NCBI RefSeq assembly: GCF_900129215.1
Contig: NZ_FQUQ01000002.1
Coordinates: 372,001-436,000, forward strand
Source of the DNA: Pedobacter caeni
Lineage (GTDB): Bacteria; Bacteroidota; Bacteroidia; Sphingobacteriales; Sphingobacteriaceae
Length of the DNA stretch: 64,000 nucleotides
Reading direction: 5' to 3'
The notes under the pieces are model-generated. The model ran no database searches. It was not told the origin of the DNA and saw only the letters and a list, made by a program, of their open reading frames with translations. The translations under genes were made by a program, and so were the position numbers. Shown piece after piece: positions 1-7,917 of this stretch (position 1 is its first letter; each line of letters opens with the position of its first letter).

Positions 1-563
1 TGGCATTGATCTTATCTGCGGCTTTTATAGCCTTGTTAATGGGCATTCCCTTGGGGATATGGGCGGCAAAAACACCCATGGCGGGAAAACTGATCAGACC
101 AGTGCTCGATTTGATGCAAACCATGCCAGCTTTCGTTTACCTGATTCCTGCTGTACTGTTCTTTGGACTTGGAAAGGTTCCGGGAGCCTTTGCTACCGTG
201 ATCTTTGCAATGCCTCCGGCAGTACGTTTAACTACACTGGGCATCAGTCAGGTGCCAAAAGATATCGTGGAAGCGACGCGCTCTTTCGGGGCAACACCCC
301 GACAATTGCTGTTTAAAGTAGAATTGCCTCTGGCATTACCGACCATCCTGGCAGGAGTAAATCAAACCATTATGATGGCGCTTTCTATGGTGGTGATTTC
401 TGCCATGATTGCTGCAGGTGGCTTAGGTGAAGTGGTACTTAAAGGGATCACGCAACTGAAAATCGGTTTAGGCTTTGAAGGTGGGATTGCAGTTGTAATT
501 CTCGCAGTAATCCTCGACCGTATTACTCAATCTTTCGGGCCAGTGAAAAAGATAAACGCGTAG
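1..563 (+). CDS. opuAB: Glycine betaine/proline ABC transporter permease (5' truncated by window edge)
   Basis: This is the C-terminal part of an inner-membrane permease; the reading frame is already open at base 3, so the true start lies upstream. About 185 residues remain, with several hydrophobic helices. The cytoplasmic EAA loop that docks on the ATPase is visible ([10 protein letters not shown] followed by ELPLALPTI, near residues 88-112 of the visible part). [11 protein letters not shown] and the pattern of helices match the OpuAB/ProW family, which imports compatible solutes for osmoprotection. The binding-protein gene follows after 48 bases, so both belong to one operon, with the ATPase presumably upstream outside the window. 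Family assignment is firm; the exact substrate (glycine betaine, proline betaine or choline) is inferred from the partner protein. Confidence 0.9.
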   Translation, partial: ALILSAAFIALLMGIPLGIWAAKTPMAGKLIRPVLDLMQTMPAFVYLIPAVLFFGLGKVPGAFATVIFAMPPAVRLTTLGISQVPKDIVEATRSFGATPRQLLFKVELPLALPTILAGVNQTIMMALSMVVISAMIAAGGLGEVVLKGITQLKIGLGFEGGIAVVILAVILDRITQSFGPVKKINA

Positions 564-611
564 GCTGGTCAGCGTATAAATTGATCATCAACAAATAAAA
601 AACAACATACC

Positions 612-1475
612 ATGAAAAAAATAATCAGCGGAATATTAATCGCATTGACCATCGGGATGGTTTACTCCTGTGGAAATACTGTAAATGATAAAAAAGTAAC
701 CATAGCCTATGTAAACTGGGCAGAGGGAGTAGCGATGACGCATTTGTCTAAAGTCCTGCTGGAAAGAGAAGGATATACTGTAGACTTGAAAAATGCAGAT
801 GTAGCACCAGTGTTTGCTGCAGTAGCAGGAGGGGATGCTGATGTGTTTCTGGATACCTGGATGCCGGTAACGCACAAAGAATATCTGGATAAATTTGGGG
901 CTAAGCTGGAAATGCTGGGCACCAATTTTAAAAACGCAAGAATCGGTCTGGTGGTTCCCGACTATGTAAAGATCAATAGCATAGCGGAACTAAATGCCAA
1001 TGCAGCGATGTTTGATGGTAAGATTGTGGGCATCGATGCTGGTGCAGGAATCATGAATAAGGCCGAAGCTGCGGTTAAGGATTATGGTTTGAAACTGGAA
1101 CTGCAGTCTGCAAGTGAGGCGGCGATGCTGGCGATATTGAAGAAAAGCATTGATGCAAAACAACCTATCGTGATTACCGGTTGGGCGCCACACTATATTT
1201 TCAGTACTTATAAACTTAAATTCCTGAATGATCCTAAAGGTGTTTTTGGTGCAGTGGAATCTATACAGACGGTAGCGAATAAGGATTTTGTAACCGCAAA
1301 CCCTCAGGTGACGGCATTCTTTAGAAATTTTCAGTTGGATGATGCTGAATTGGGTTCATTAATGGCTGCTATGGAAAGTAGCAATGAGGAGAAGGCTGCT
1401 GTTGAAAAATGGCTGACTGAACACGCAGAGCTGGAAACACAGATGAGGTCTTTCCTGAAATCGGAAGACAATTAA
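612..1475 (+). CDS. opuAC: Glycine betaine-type ABC transporter substrate-binding lipoprotein
   Basis: A 287-residue periplasmic solute-binding lipoprotein of the OpuAC class. The N-terminus is a lipoprotein signal peptide with lipobox VYSC and lipidation Cys20. The first lobe starts with VTIAYVNWAEG and contains DADVFLDTWMP, the usual positions of aromatic residues that form the cage around a quaternary ammonium ligand; the second lobe has VITGWAPHY. It lies directly downstream of the permease and is followed by two intrinsic terminators, so it ends the operon. Its role is capture of betaine-like osmoprotectants for the permease. Family confidence is high; ligand identity is inferred from the family, not measured. 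Confidence 0.92.
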   Translation: MKKIISGILIALTIGMVYSCGNTVNDKKVTIAYVNWAEGVAMTHLSKVLLEREGYTVDLKNADVAPVFAAVAGGDADVFLDTWMPVTHKEYLDKFGAKLEMLGTNFKNARIGLVVPDYVKINSIAELNANAAMFDGKIVGIDAGAGIMNKAEAAVKDYGLKLELQSASEAAMLAILKKSIDAKQPIVITGWAPHYIFSTYKLKFLNDPKGVFGAVESIQTVANKDFVTANPQVTAFFRNFQLDDAELGSLMAAMESSNEEKAAVEKWLTEHAELETQMRSFLKSEDN

Positions 1476-1497
1476 TCTTCATACCTATGTAATGAAA

Positions 1498-1531
1498 AGC
1501 GGCCCGGAAGTTATTCTTTCAGGCCGTTTTT
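1498..1531 (+). terminator. Intrinsic terminator after the betaine transporter operon
   Basis: A short hairpin with CGGCC at 1500-1504 pairing with GGCCG at 1522-1526 is followed immediately by a T run (1527-1531). It lies 25 bases after the opuAC stop codon, where an operon end is expected. Confidence 0.7.
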
Positions 1532-1540
1532 CATGTGTCT

Positions 1541-1568
1541 GCCGGAATTTTTTTCCGGTTTTTTTTGT
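1541..1568 (+). terminator. Second, back-up hairpin terminator
   Basis: CCGGAA (1542-1547) and TTCCGG (1553-1558) form a perfect 6 bp stem with a T-only loop, followed by a run of eight T. It is in tandem with the terminator just upstream. Confidence 0.6.
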
Positions 1569-1648
1569 GCCGGCATACTTTTGTTAAGCTGTGGTTTAAA
1601 TATTTAATTATTTATTAGTGATATTAATTAACTGTTGATTATTTTAAG

Positions 1649-1656
1649 TATATTTG
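1649..1656 (+). promoter_or_regulatory. Candidate -7 promoter box for the glycosyltransferase gene
   Basis: TATATTTG matches the Bacteroidota -7 consensus TAnnTTTG exactly and lies 22 bases before the ATG. No convincing TTTG -33 element is seen at 17-23 bp upstream, so this is a partial match in AT-rich DNA. Confidence 0.4.
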
Positions 1657-1678
1657 GTTTTATATATATTAAAGAATA

Positions 1679-2422
1679 ATGAAAATAAGTGTGGTTACAG
1701 TTGTTTTTAATAACGTGGAGTTTATTGAACAATGTATCTTATCGGTGGCTGCTCAGGACTATCTTTCTATAGAGTATGTTGTAGTTGACGGGGGATCAAC
1801 GGATGGGACGGTTTCTGTCATCAATAAGCATCTGAAGCACATTTCTTATTTCTGTTCTGAAAAAGACAGGGGCCTGTATGATGCCTTAAATAAGGGGATT
1901 GCACTAACTACCGGAGAGGTTGTAGGGGTATTGCACGCGGATGACTATTTTCCCGATGCGGGCATCCTTACTGAAGTGGCAGCCTGCTTTAAAAAACATC
2001 AGTGTGAGGGGGTCTATGGAAATGTGAATTTCATACAGAGGCGCTGGCCCTCTGAGTTGCGAAGGAAATGGGTTTCTAAAGCTTATCAAAGGAAAGACCT
2101 GAGGTATGGATGGATGCCCGCACATCCTTCCCTTTTTTTAAAAAGAGCCCTGTTTTGTTCCTTAGGGGGATATTCCCTGGATTATGGCACCTGCGCGGAT
2201 TATGAGTTGATATTGAGGTATTTCTACCGCAACCGGATTGAAGCCGTATTTCTGAATAAGGTTCTGGTAAATATGAGGCTTGGTGGATTGAGTAACGGGT
2301 CTTTCCGGAAAATAAGCCGTGCAGCAGTTTATGATTATAAGGCTTTAGCTGCCCATAAAATCCCTTATCCTTTTTTCGTACTGCTGCTGAAAAAGCTCAG
2401 AAAAGTAAGACAGTTTTTTTAA
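1679..2422 (+). CDS. Family 2 glycosyltransferase
   Basis: A 247-residue soluble GT-A fold glycosyltransferase (GT2, WcaA/WcaE-like). The N-terminus has the nucleotide-binding strand KISVVTVVFNN and the conserved VVDGGSTDGT (residues 35-44). The metal-binding DXD-type motif is HADD at 86-89. The mid-region GWMPAHPSLFLKR is typical of the subgroup that builds capsule or exopolysaccharide repeat units. It is followed after four bases by a WecA-type lipid-carrier transferase, so the pair probably makes an undecaprenyl-linked glycan. Donor and acceptor sugars cannot be read from the sequence. Confidence 0.88.
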   Translation: MKISVVTVVFNNVEFIEQCILSVAAQDYLSIEYVVVDGGSTDGTVSVINKHLKHISYFCSEKDRGLYDALNKGIALTTGEVVGVLHADDYFPDAGILTEVAACFKKHQCEGVYGNVNFIQRRWPSELRRKWVSKAYQRKDLRYGWMPAHPSLFLKRALFCSLGGYSLDYGTCADYELILRYFYRNRIEAVFLNKVLVNMRLGGLSNGSFRKISRAAVYDYKALAAHKIPYPFFVLLLKKLRKVRQFF

Positions 2423-2426
2423 TTGG

Positions 2427-3521
2427 ATGCACATGGAATGTATTGGCTATTTTATCTTCAGTTTCTTGCTTGTAGTGCTATTGTTGCCGGTCGTGATTCG
2501 TTTATCTGCTCTGTTAGGCCTGTTTGATGAGCTTGATGCTTACCGGAAAAAGCATGAACAACAGATATCAAGGCTTGGGGGGATCGCCATTTTCACAGGG
2601 GTATTTATTCCTGTATTGTTGTTTCTGGGTTTAAAGGCAGATCTGAAAATGCTTTTCTTTCTGGCTTCCTGCTTCCTTTTGTTTATGCTCGGTTTGAGTG
2701 ATGATGTTTGCGGAATCAGTCCGCTTCTGAAGTTTTTTGTGCAATTGTTATGTGCAGTGACGCTGGTTTTATACGGGGGGCATAATGAACCTGTGATGGT
2801 TGATCTGGATCCGGGCTTTCGCCCGGATTTGGCTTTTCTCGTTTTCTTCCTGGTATTGCTCATGAATGTCTTTAACCTGATCGATGGTCTGGACGGTCTG
2901 GCTGCAACTTTAGGTGTTTTTGTAAATCTTTTCTTTGGTGTGATACTCTTCATCGGACAAGACCATACTTATGCTGCAATCGCCTTTACCCTGTCCGGAT
3001 CACTCGCAGGTTTCCTGTTATACAACTTCTCTCCGGCAAGAATATTTATGGGAGATGCAATGGCCATGGTAACCGGGTTGATTTCCGGATTGATGGCATT
3101 AAGGTTCATGAAGCTGCTAAATTCAGGAGGTATTGTTCTTCTTACTGCTGATGCAGCGATGGCGATAGCGATTTCGGTACTGATCGTTCCGGTATTCGAT
3201 GGTCTGCGGGTCTTTTTGATCCGCTTATTGCATCGAAAGCCTCCTTTTAAAGGGGATAGAAATCATGTCCATCATCGTCTGAAATTATTAGGATATACAG
3301 ACCGGCAGGTGGTCCTTTGCTTATTTGCTTTTAATGTCAGTATGTTGGGACTGACCTTACTGCTCCGGCATCTTGGTAGTTTTACACTGATCTTTCTGTT
3401 GTTTTTGATTTGTATTTTGTCAAATGGACTGCTCACTTTTCTGATCCGGAAAATGGCTGATAAAAAATACCGCTTAAGGGATGTCCTGCTTAGGGATACC
3501 CTGAATATCAGAGGAAGTTAA
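2427..3521 (+). CDS. Undecaprenyl-phosphate sugar-1-phosphate transferase (WecA/TagO/Rfe family)
   Basis: A 364-residue polytopic membrane protein with about ten or eleven helices. It carries the hallmark motifs of the polyprenyl-phosphate HexNAc-1-phosphate transferases: LSDDVCG with Asp92-Asp93 for Mg2+, NLIDGLDGLAA (Asp153, Asp156), FMGDAMAM, and the cytoplasmic HVHHRL loop that separates WecA-type from MraY-type enzymes. It transfers a sugar-1-phosphate, usually GlcNAc-1-P, from UDP to undecaprenyl phosphate and so starts O-antigen, enterobacterial-common-antigen-like or exopolysaccharide synthesis. It sits four bases after the GT2 gene. The dcw-encoded MraY at 11468 is a separate gene, so this one serves another glycan. 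Confidence 0.9.
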   Translation: MHMECIGYFIFSFLLVVLLLPVVIRLSALLGLFDELDAYRKKHEQQISRLGGIAIFTGVFIPVLLFLGLKADLKMLFFLASCFLLFMLGLSDDVCGISPLLKFFVQLLCAVTLVLYGGHNEPVMVDLDPGFRPDLAFLVFFLVLLMNVFNLIDGLDGLAATLGVFVNLFFGVILFIGQDHTYAAIAFTLSGSLAGFLLYNFSPARIFMGDAMAMVTGLISGLMALRFMKLLNSGGIVLLTADAAMAIAISVLIVPVFDGLRVFLIRLLHRKPPFKGDRNHVHHRLKLLGYTDRQVVLCLFAFNVSMLGLTLLLRHLGSFTLIFLLFLICILSNGLLTFLIRKMADKKYRLRDVLLRDTLNIRGS

Positions 3522-3553
3522 TCGTTGCGTAATTTTTAATATTCTATCCGGAA

Positions 3554-3589
3554 TTTGTACTGCTCCTATAAAGAATATAGGTACTTTTG
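3554..3589 (+). promoter_or_regulatory. Candidate Bacteroidota promoter for gap
   Basis: TTTG at 3554-3557 and TACTTTTG at 3582-3589 (exact TAnnTTTG) are separated by 24 bases, one more than the usual upper limit of the consensus spacing. The box lies about 63 bases upstream of the gap ATG. Confidence 0.5.
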
Positions 3590-3652
3590 CGCCGTAATTT
3601 AAAAGGCCGAGGGGCATTCTGAATTGCAGAACCAACAAAACAACAGATAGAA

Positions 3653-4648
3653 ATGAATATAGCAATTAATGGTTTTGGTAGAATTGGCCGTATATTCTTA
3701 CGTAGGGCGATTGAGAAAAACATCAATGTTGTTGCCATCAATGATTTAGGTGATCCGGCAACGCTGGCACACCTGTTTAAATATGATACGGTACACAGAG
3801 GGTTTAAAGGAGAAATTTCTTTTGAATCGGATGCCTTAATTATTAATGGAAAGAAAATTCAGGTGTATTCAAAAGCGAATCCTGAAGAACTTCCATGGGG
3901 AGAACTGGGAATTGACCTGGTTCTGGAATCTACAGGAAAATTTATCAGCAGGGCAGGAGCAGGCAAACATTTACAGGCAGGTGCCAGACAAGTGTTGATC
4001 TCTGCACCGGCCTCGGATAAAGACATTCCTATGGTGGTGCTTGGGGTAAATGATGAAGCCATCGATTTAAAAAGTTCCATCCTTTCCAATGCTTCCTGTA
4101 CCACAAACAATGTGGCACCAATGGTAAAAATATTAGATGACAACTGGGGCGTGCTGGAAGGATACATTACCACTGTTCACTCCATGACAGGGGATCAGAA
4201 CCTCCATGATGGTCCGCATAAAGATTTGAGAAGGGCAAGGGCAGCTTCTGCTTCTATCATTCCGACAAGTACAGGTGCTGCAAAAGCAATCACCAATATT
4301 TTTCCTCATCTGGAAGGTAAATTAGGAGGAGCAGGGATCAGAGTTCCGGTGCTGAATGGGTCTTTAACTGATTTTACCTGTCTTTTGAAATCCCCTGCAA
4401 GCATTGCAGAAATTAATGCAGCGTTTAAAAAAGCTTCAGAAAATGAGATGAAAGCTTTAGTGGAATATACAGAAGATCCGATTGTTTCCGTTGATATTTT
4501 AGACAATCCACACTCTTGCATTTTTGATGCACAGCTTACCTCTATTGTGGGGGATATGGTTAAAGTGGTAGGGTGGTATGACAACGAATCGGGATATTCT
4601 GCCAGACTGGTGGATTTGATTCAAAAAATTGAGCAGGTAAAGGGCTAA
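3653..4648 (+). CDS. gap: Glyceraldehyde-3-phosphate dehydrogenase, type I
   Basis: A 331-residue glycolytic dehydrogenase converting glyceraldehyde-3-phosphate, phosphate and NAD+ to 1,3-bisphosphoglycerate. The Rossmann fold starts with INGFGRIGR; Asp31 after the second strand fits NAD preference. The active-site block is SNASCTTNN with catalytic Cys149, and His176 in VHSMTGDQN is the expected base. The usual second cysteine four residues after the nucleophile (SCTTNC) is Asn here. The C-terminal WYDNESGYS is standard. pgk, the next enzyme of the pathway, follows after 89 bases, with its own -7-like box between them. Confidence 0.96.
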   Translation: MNIAINGFGRIGRIFLRRAIEKNINVVAINDLGDPATLAHLFKYDTVHRGFKGEISFESDALIINGKKIQVYSKANPEELPWGELGIDLVLESTGKFISRAGAGKHLQAGARQVLISAPASDKDIPMVVLGVNDEAIDLKSSILSNASCTTNNVAPMVKILDDNWGVLEGYITTVHSMTGDQNLHDGPHKDLRRARAASASIIPTSTGAAKAITNIFPHLEGKLGGAGIRVPVLNGSLTDFTCLLKSPASIAEINAAFKKASENEMKALVEYTEDPIVSVDILDNPHSCIFDAQLTSIVGDMVKVVGWYDNESGYSARLVDLIQKIEQVKG

Positions 4649-4688
4649 ATATTTTGAAATTGATGGGCTGACATCCGTTAATGCTGCT

Positions 4689-4696
4689 TATATTTG
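4689..4696 (+). promoter_or_regulatory. Candidate -7 box in front of pgk
   Basis: TATATTTG matches TAnnTTTG exactly in the 89-base gap-pgk interval. TTG-containing -33 candidates upstream are spaced too far (26 or more bases), so this is tentative. Its position argues that the pgk start is the ATG at 4738 rather than the ATG at 4681. Confidence 0.4.
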
Positions 4697-4737
4697 GTGC
4701 AATGCCCGTTAAACCAATAATTCTAAACAATAACATA

Positions 4738-5931
4738 ATGAAGACAATAGACCAGTGTAATTTCAAAGATAAGAAAGCCTTAATCAGAGTAGATTTTAAT
4801 GTCCCTCTGGATGCGGAATTTAACATTACCGATGATAAAAGAATGCGTGCTGCATTACCTACCATTACTAAAATATTGAATGACGGTGGTTCAGTGATTC
4901 TGATGTCTCACCTGGGCCGTCCGAAAGGCGGGCCTGAAGATAAATATTCTTTGAAACACATCTTAGGTGACCTTTCCAGAATGTTGGATTTAGAAGTGAA
5001 GTTTGCTGACGATTGTATCGGTACATCGGCTGTAGATAAAGCCAGAAACCTGGAGCCGGGCCAAGTATTGTTATTGGAGAATCTGCGTTTCTATAAAGAA
5101 GAAGAAAAAGGAGACCGTGATTTCGCAGAAAAGCTGTCTAAGCTTGGAAATGTATATGTGAATGATGCTTTTGGTACTGCACACCGTGCACATGCCTCTA
5201 CTTCAATTATTGCTGAATTTTTCCCTAACGATAAATACTTCGGTTATCTGATGGCCGAAGAATTGAAAAATGCAGAAAAAGTAAACCATGGTGCAGTGAA
5301 GCCTTTCACCGCAATTATGGGTGGTGCCAAGGTTTCTGATAAAATTTTATTGATCGAGAGCTTATTGGACAAAGTAGATAACCTGATCATTGGTGGTGGA
5401 ATGGCTTATACGTTTGCAAAAGCTCAAGGTGGTGAAATCGGTACTTCATTATTGGAAGAAGACAGAATGGCACTTTGTCTGGAGTTGCTGGAAAAAGCAA
5501 AAGCCAAAGGGGTAAATTTATATCTCCCACTTGATACCACCATCGCTGATAAATTTGCAAATGATGCAGAGAAAAAGGATGTAGATACTGGTCATATCCC
5601 TGCAGACTGGATGGGACTGGACATCGGTCCGAAAACTGTTGAGCTATTTTCTAAAGTGATTAAAGAGTCAAAAACCTTACTTTGGAATGGTCCGATGGGT
5701 GTTTTTGAAATGGCTAATTTTGAGCATGGTACCCGTGCTGTTGCGGATGCGGTTGTTGCTGCTACTCAGGATAATAGCGCTTTTTCATTAATCGGTGGCG
5801 GTGATTCTGCTGCGGCAATTGCCAAGTTTAATTTAGAAGATAAAGTAAGTTATGTATCTACCGGTGGTGGTGCATTGTTAGAATATATGGAAGGCAAAGA
5901 ATTGCCGGGAGTAAAAGCCATCAATGTGTAA
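4738..5931 (+). CDS. pgk: Phosphoglycerate kinase
   Basis: A 397-residue monomeric glycolytic kinase that moves phosphate from 1,3-bisphosphoglycerate to ADP. The start at 4738 gives [20 protein letters not shown], the normal N-terminus of the family. An upstream in-frame ATG at 4681 would add 19 residues lying across a promoter-like box. Substrate-binding RVDFNVPLD and SHLGRPKG, the hinge region GGAKVSDK, and nucleotide-binding GGGDSAAA are all present. A strong terminator follows. Together with gap it forms a glycolysis pair. Confidence 0.96.
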   Translation: MKTIDQCNFKDKKALIRVDFNVPLDAEFNITDDKRMRAALPTITKILNDGGSVILMSHLGRPKGGPEDKYSLKHILGDLSRMLDLEVKFADDCIGTSAVDKARNLEPGQVLLLENLRFYKEEEKGDRDFAEKLSKLGNVYVNDAFGTAHRAHASTSIIAEFFPNDKYFGYLMAEELKNAEKVNHGAVKPFTAIMGGAKVSDKILLIESLLDKVDNLIIGGGMAYTFAKAQGGEIGTSLLEEDRMALCLELLEKAKAKGVNLYLPLDTTIADKFANDAEKKDVDTGHIPADWMGLDIGPKTVELFSKVIKESKTLLWNGPMGVFEMANFEHGTRAVADAVVAATQDNSAFSLIGGGDSAAAIAKFNLEDKVSYVSTGGGALLEYMEGKELPGVKAINV

Positions 5932-5950
5932 CATTTGTGACTAAATTTAG

Positions 5951-5991
5951 GACAGGCGTTTCGTTTTTGACGAAACGCCTGTTTTTTTTAC
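5951..5991 (+). terminator. Strong intrinsic terminator after pgk
   Basis: A perfect 13 bp stem (5952-5964 with 5970-5982), a loop of five bases and a following T run (to 5989). It isolates pgk from the dcw cluster. Confidence 0.92.
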
Positions 5992-6063
5992 CACCTTGAT
6001 TTAGGCCTTTTTAGCACTTTAAAGGGGCAAAAATCTTGGTACGAAATATGTTGATAATTTTTT

Positions 6064-6093
6064 GTGGTAGAATGTGGTAAAAAGTGGTAGAAA
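6064..6093 (+). promoter_or_regulatory. MraZ operator: three GTGGT repeats at 10 bp spacing
   Basis: GTGGTAGAAT, GTGGTAAAAA and GTGGTAGAAA follow each other exactly, starting at 6064, 6074 and 6084, about 40 bases before the mraZ ATG. In E. coli, MraZ binds three tandem GTGGG repeats separated by 5 bases in front of mraZ; the arrangement here is the same with GTGGT. It therefore reads as the autoregulatory operator of the dcw cluster. A TATTTTTA sequence at 6099-6106 resembles a -7 box with one mismatch. Confidence 0.78.
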
Positions 6094-6132
6094 TATCTAT
6101 TTTTACCCTACATAAAAAGTGCACATATAAAA

Positions 6133-6606
6133 ATGGTTCAACTGTTAGGAGAATTTGATTGTAAATTGGATGCGAAAGGCCGCTTGATGGTTCCTTCGTC
6201 TCTGAAAAAACAATTGCCCAACGTTGAGCAAGAGGGACTTGTGATTAACAGAGGCTTTGAAAAGCACCTGGTGATCTATCCGAAAAAAGTATGGGAGGGA
6301 ATCGTGGAAGAGTTAAGTAAGTTGAATCCGTACGAACAAAAAAACAGAGAATTTATTCGATATTTTACCCGCGGCGCGACGGAATTGACTCTGGATGCGA
6401 CCGGAAGGGTGAATTTACCTAAGTCTTTATTGGAATCTGTAGGCATTGAGATCAGTGCTGAACTGGTATTGGCCTGTCAGTTTGACAAGATCGAAATCTG
6501 GTCCAAAAAAGCGTATGATGCTTTGTTTGATAAAGAGCCTGAAAACTTTGCAATGCTTGCAGAAGAAGTAATGGGCAATAAGAACAGGAGGAATGATGGA
6601 GAATAA
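6133..6606 (+). CDS. mraZ: Transcriptional regulator and division-cluster protein MraZ
   Basis: A 157-residue protein with two SpoVT/AbrB-like halves. The first contains LDAKGRLMVPSSLKK, the second LDATGRVNLPKSLLE, each with the D-x-x-GR core of the MraZ fold. Members form ring-shaped oligomers that bind tandem repeats upstream of their own operon and repress it. The matching repeats are seen at 6064-6093. It is the first gene of the dcw cluster and its end overlaps the rsmH start. Confidence 0.95.
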   Translation: MVQLLGEFDCKLDAKGRLMVPSSLKKQLPNVEQEGLVINRGFEKHLVIYPKKVWEGIVEELSKLNPYEQKNREFIRYFTRGATELTLDATGRVNLPKSLLESVGIEISAELVLACQFDKIEIWSKKAYDALFDKEPENFAMLAEEVMGNKNRRNDGE

Positions 6607-7501
6607 TTACCACATCCCCGTAATGTTGAAAGAATGTATCGATGGTTTGAGTATCAAGCCTGATGGTGTATATGTGGACGTGACCTTTGGTGGTGGCGGA
6701 CATTCAAGAGAAATCCTGAAGCATTTAGGTAAAGACGGAGTGTTGATCGCCTTCGATCAGGATCCTGATGCCCAAAGGAATAAGATTGATGACCCACGTT
6801 TTATTTTTGTAGACCAGAATTTTGCCTTCATCAAAAATAACCTGCGCTTGCTGGGTTATAAAGCCGTAGATGGAATTCTGGCCGACCTTGGCGTTTCTTC
6901 TCATCAGTTTGATGTGCCGGAAAGAGGTTTTTCTACCAGGTTTGAATCTGACCTGGATATGCGTATGGACAAACAAGGCGCTTTAACAGCTGCTGAGGTT
7001 TTGAATACCTATACAGAAGATAAACTTCATAAAATTTTCGGAATCTATGGTGAAGTGAAAAATGCTAAATCACTGGCCCGTGCCATCGTTACCGGCCGTG
7101 TGGAACAACCGATTAAAACACTTGCTGATTTTAAAAGAGCTGCAGGTGCGCATATTCCGAAAGGAAAAGAGCATAAGTATATGGCTCAGGTGTTTCAGGC
7201 TTTACGCATTGAGGTCAACGCAGAAATAGAAGTGCTGGAGAATTTTTTAATGCAAACTGCTGATGTGTTGAAAACAGGAGGCCGTTTGGTGGTGATGTCT
7301 TACCATTCTCTGGAAGACAGACCGGTTAAAAATTTTATAGCAAAGGGGAAATTTAAAGGTGAGGTAGAAAAAGATTTTTATGGGAACGAACAAAAACCCT
7401 TTAAAATCATCACCAGAAAAGCAGTGATTGCGGATGCTGAAGAGCTGGAACGCAATAGCAGGGCAAGGAGTGCCAAACTCCGGATTGGAGAAAAGCTATG
7501 A
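6593..7501 (+). CDS. rsmH: 16S rRNA (cytosine(1402)-N4)-methyltransferase RsmH
   Basis: A 302-residue SAM-dependent methyltransferase (formerly MraW) acting on C1402 in the 30S decoding site. The SAM-binding motif is VYVDVTFGGGGHS, followed by ADLGVSSHQFD and the C-terminal VMSYHSLEDRPVK. It has one of the few clear ribosome-binding sites in the window (AGGAGG just before the ATG). Either of two adjacent ATGs (6593 or 6596) may start it. It overlaps mraZ by 14 bases and its TGA overlaps the ATG of the next gene, indicating translational coupling. Confidence 0.96.
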   Translation: MMENNYHIPVMLKECIDGLSIKPDGVYVDVTFGGGGHSREILKHLGKDGVLIAFDQDPDAQRNKIDDPRFIFVDQNFAFIKNNLRLLGYKAVDGILADLGVSSHQFDVPERGFSTRFESDLDMRMDKQGALTAAEVLNTYTEDKLHKIFGIYGEVKNAKSLARAIVTGRVEQPIKTLADFKRAAGAHIPKGKEHKYMAQVFQALRIEVNAEIEVLENFLMQTADVLKTGGRLVVMSYHSLEDRPVKNFIAKGKFKGEVEKDFYGNEQKPFKIITRKAVIADAEELERNSRARSAKLRIGEKL

Positions 7502-7917
7502 ATAACGAGTTCAGGCATCATATAGAAGAGGAGGATTTGGAACCTGAAGAAATTCAGATCAAGAAACCACGGAGGAAAGAAAGGGAGCCTGAAGGTGAAA
7601 AAGCGTTCTTTAAAAAGTTATTTACCGAGGGTGTAGTAACTAAGGAAGCGGCAACAGACATGTTACCGTTTTTGCTGTTTTTGTCTGTTTTGTGTATGCT
7701 GTACATTGCAAACAGCCATATGGCGGTAAAGAACATTAGAAGTATTGATAAATTAAATAAAGAAGTAAAGGAGTTAAGCTGGGAATATAAGTCGCTGAAA
7801 GCAGACTTAATGTTTAAAAGCAAATTAACTGAAGTTGCTAAAAAGGTAGATACATTGGGGATTAAGGAATTAACCGAACCTCCTAAAAAAATTGTAATAA
7901 ATACGAATGAACATTAG
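7498..7917 (+). CDS. ftsL: FtsL-like cell division protein
   Basis: A 139-residue bitopic protein. An acidic then basic cytoplasmic segment (residues 1-55) is followed by one transmembrane helix (about 58-80, MLPFLLFLSVLCMLYIA) and a short coiled-coil-prone periplasmic region (IRSIDKLNKEVKELSWEY). Sequence similarity to proteobacterial FtsL is weak. Size, topology and position between rsmH and ftsI identify it as the Bacteroidota FtsL equivalent, which in the known divisome works with FtsQ/FtsB upstream of FtsW-FtsI. The start forms ATGA with the rsmH stop and the end overlaps ftsI by 11 bases. Confidence 0.85.
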   Translation: MNNEFRHHIEEEDLEPEEIQIKKPRRKEREPEGEKAFFKKLFTEGVVTKEAATDMLPFLLFLSVLCMLYIANSHMAVKNIRSIDKLNKEVKELSWEYKSLKADLMFKSKLTEVAKKVDTLGIKELTEPPKKIVINTNEH

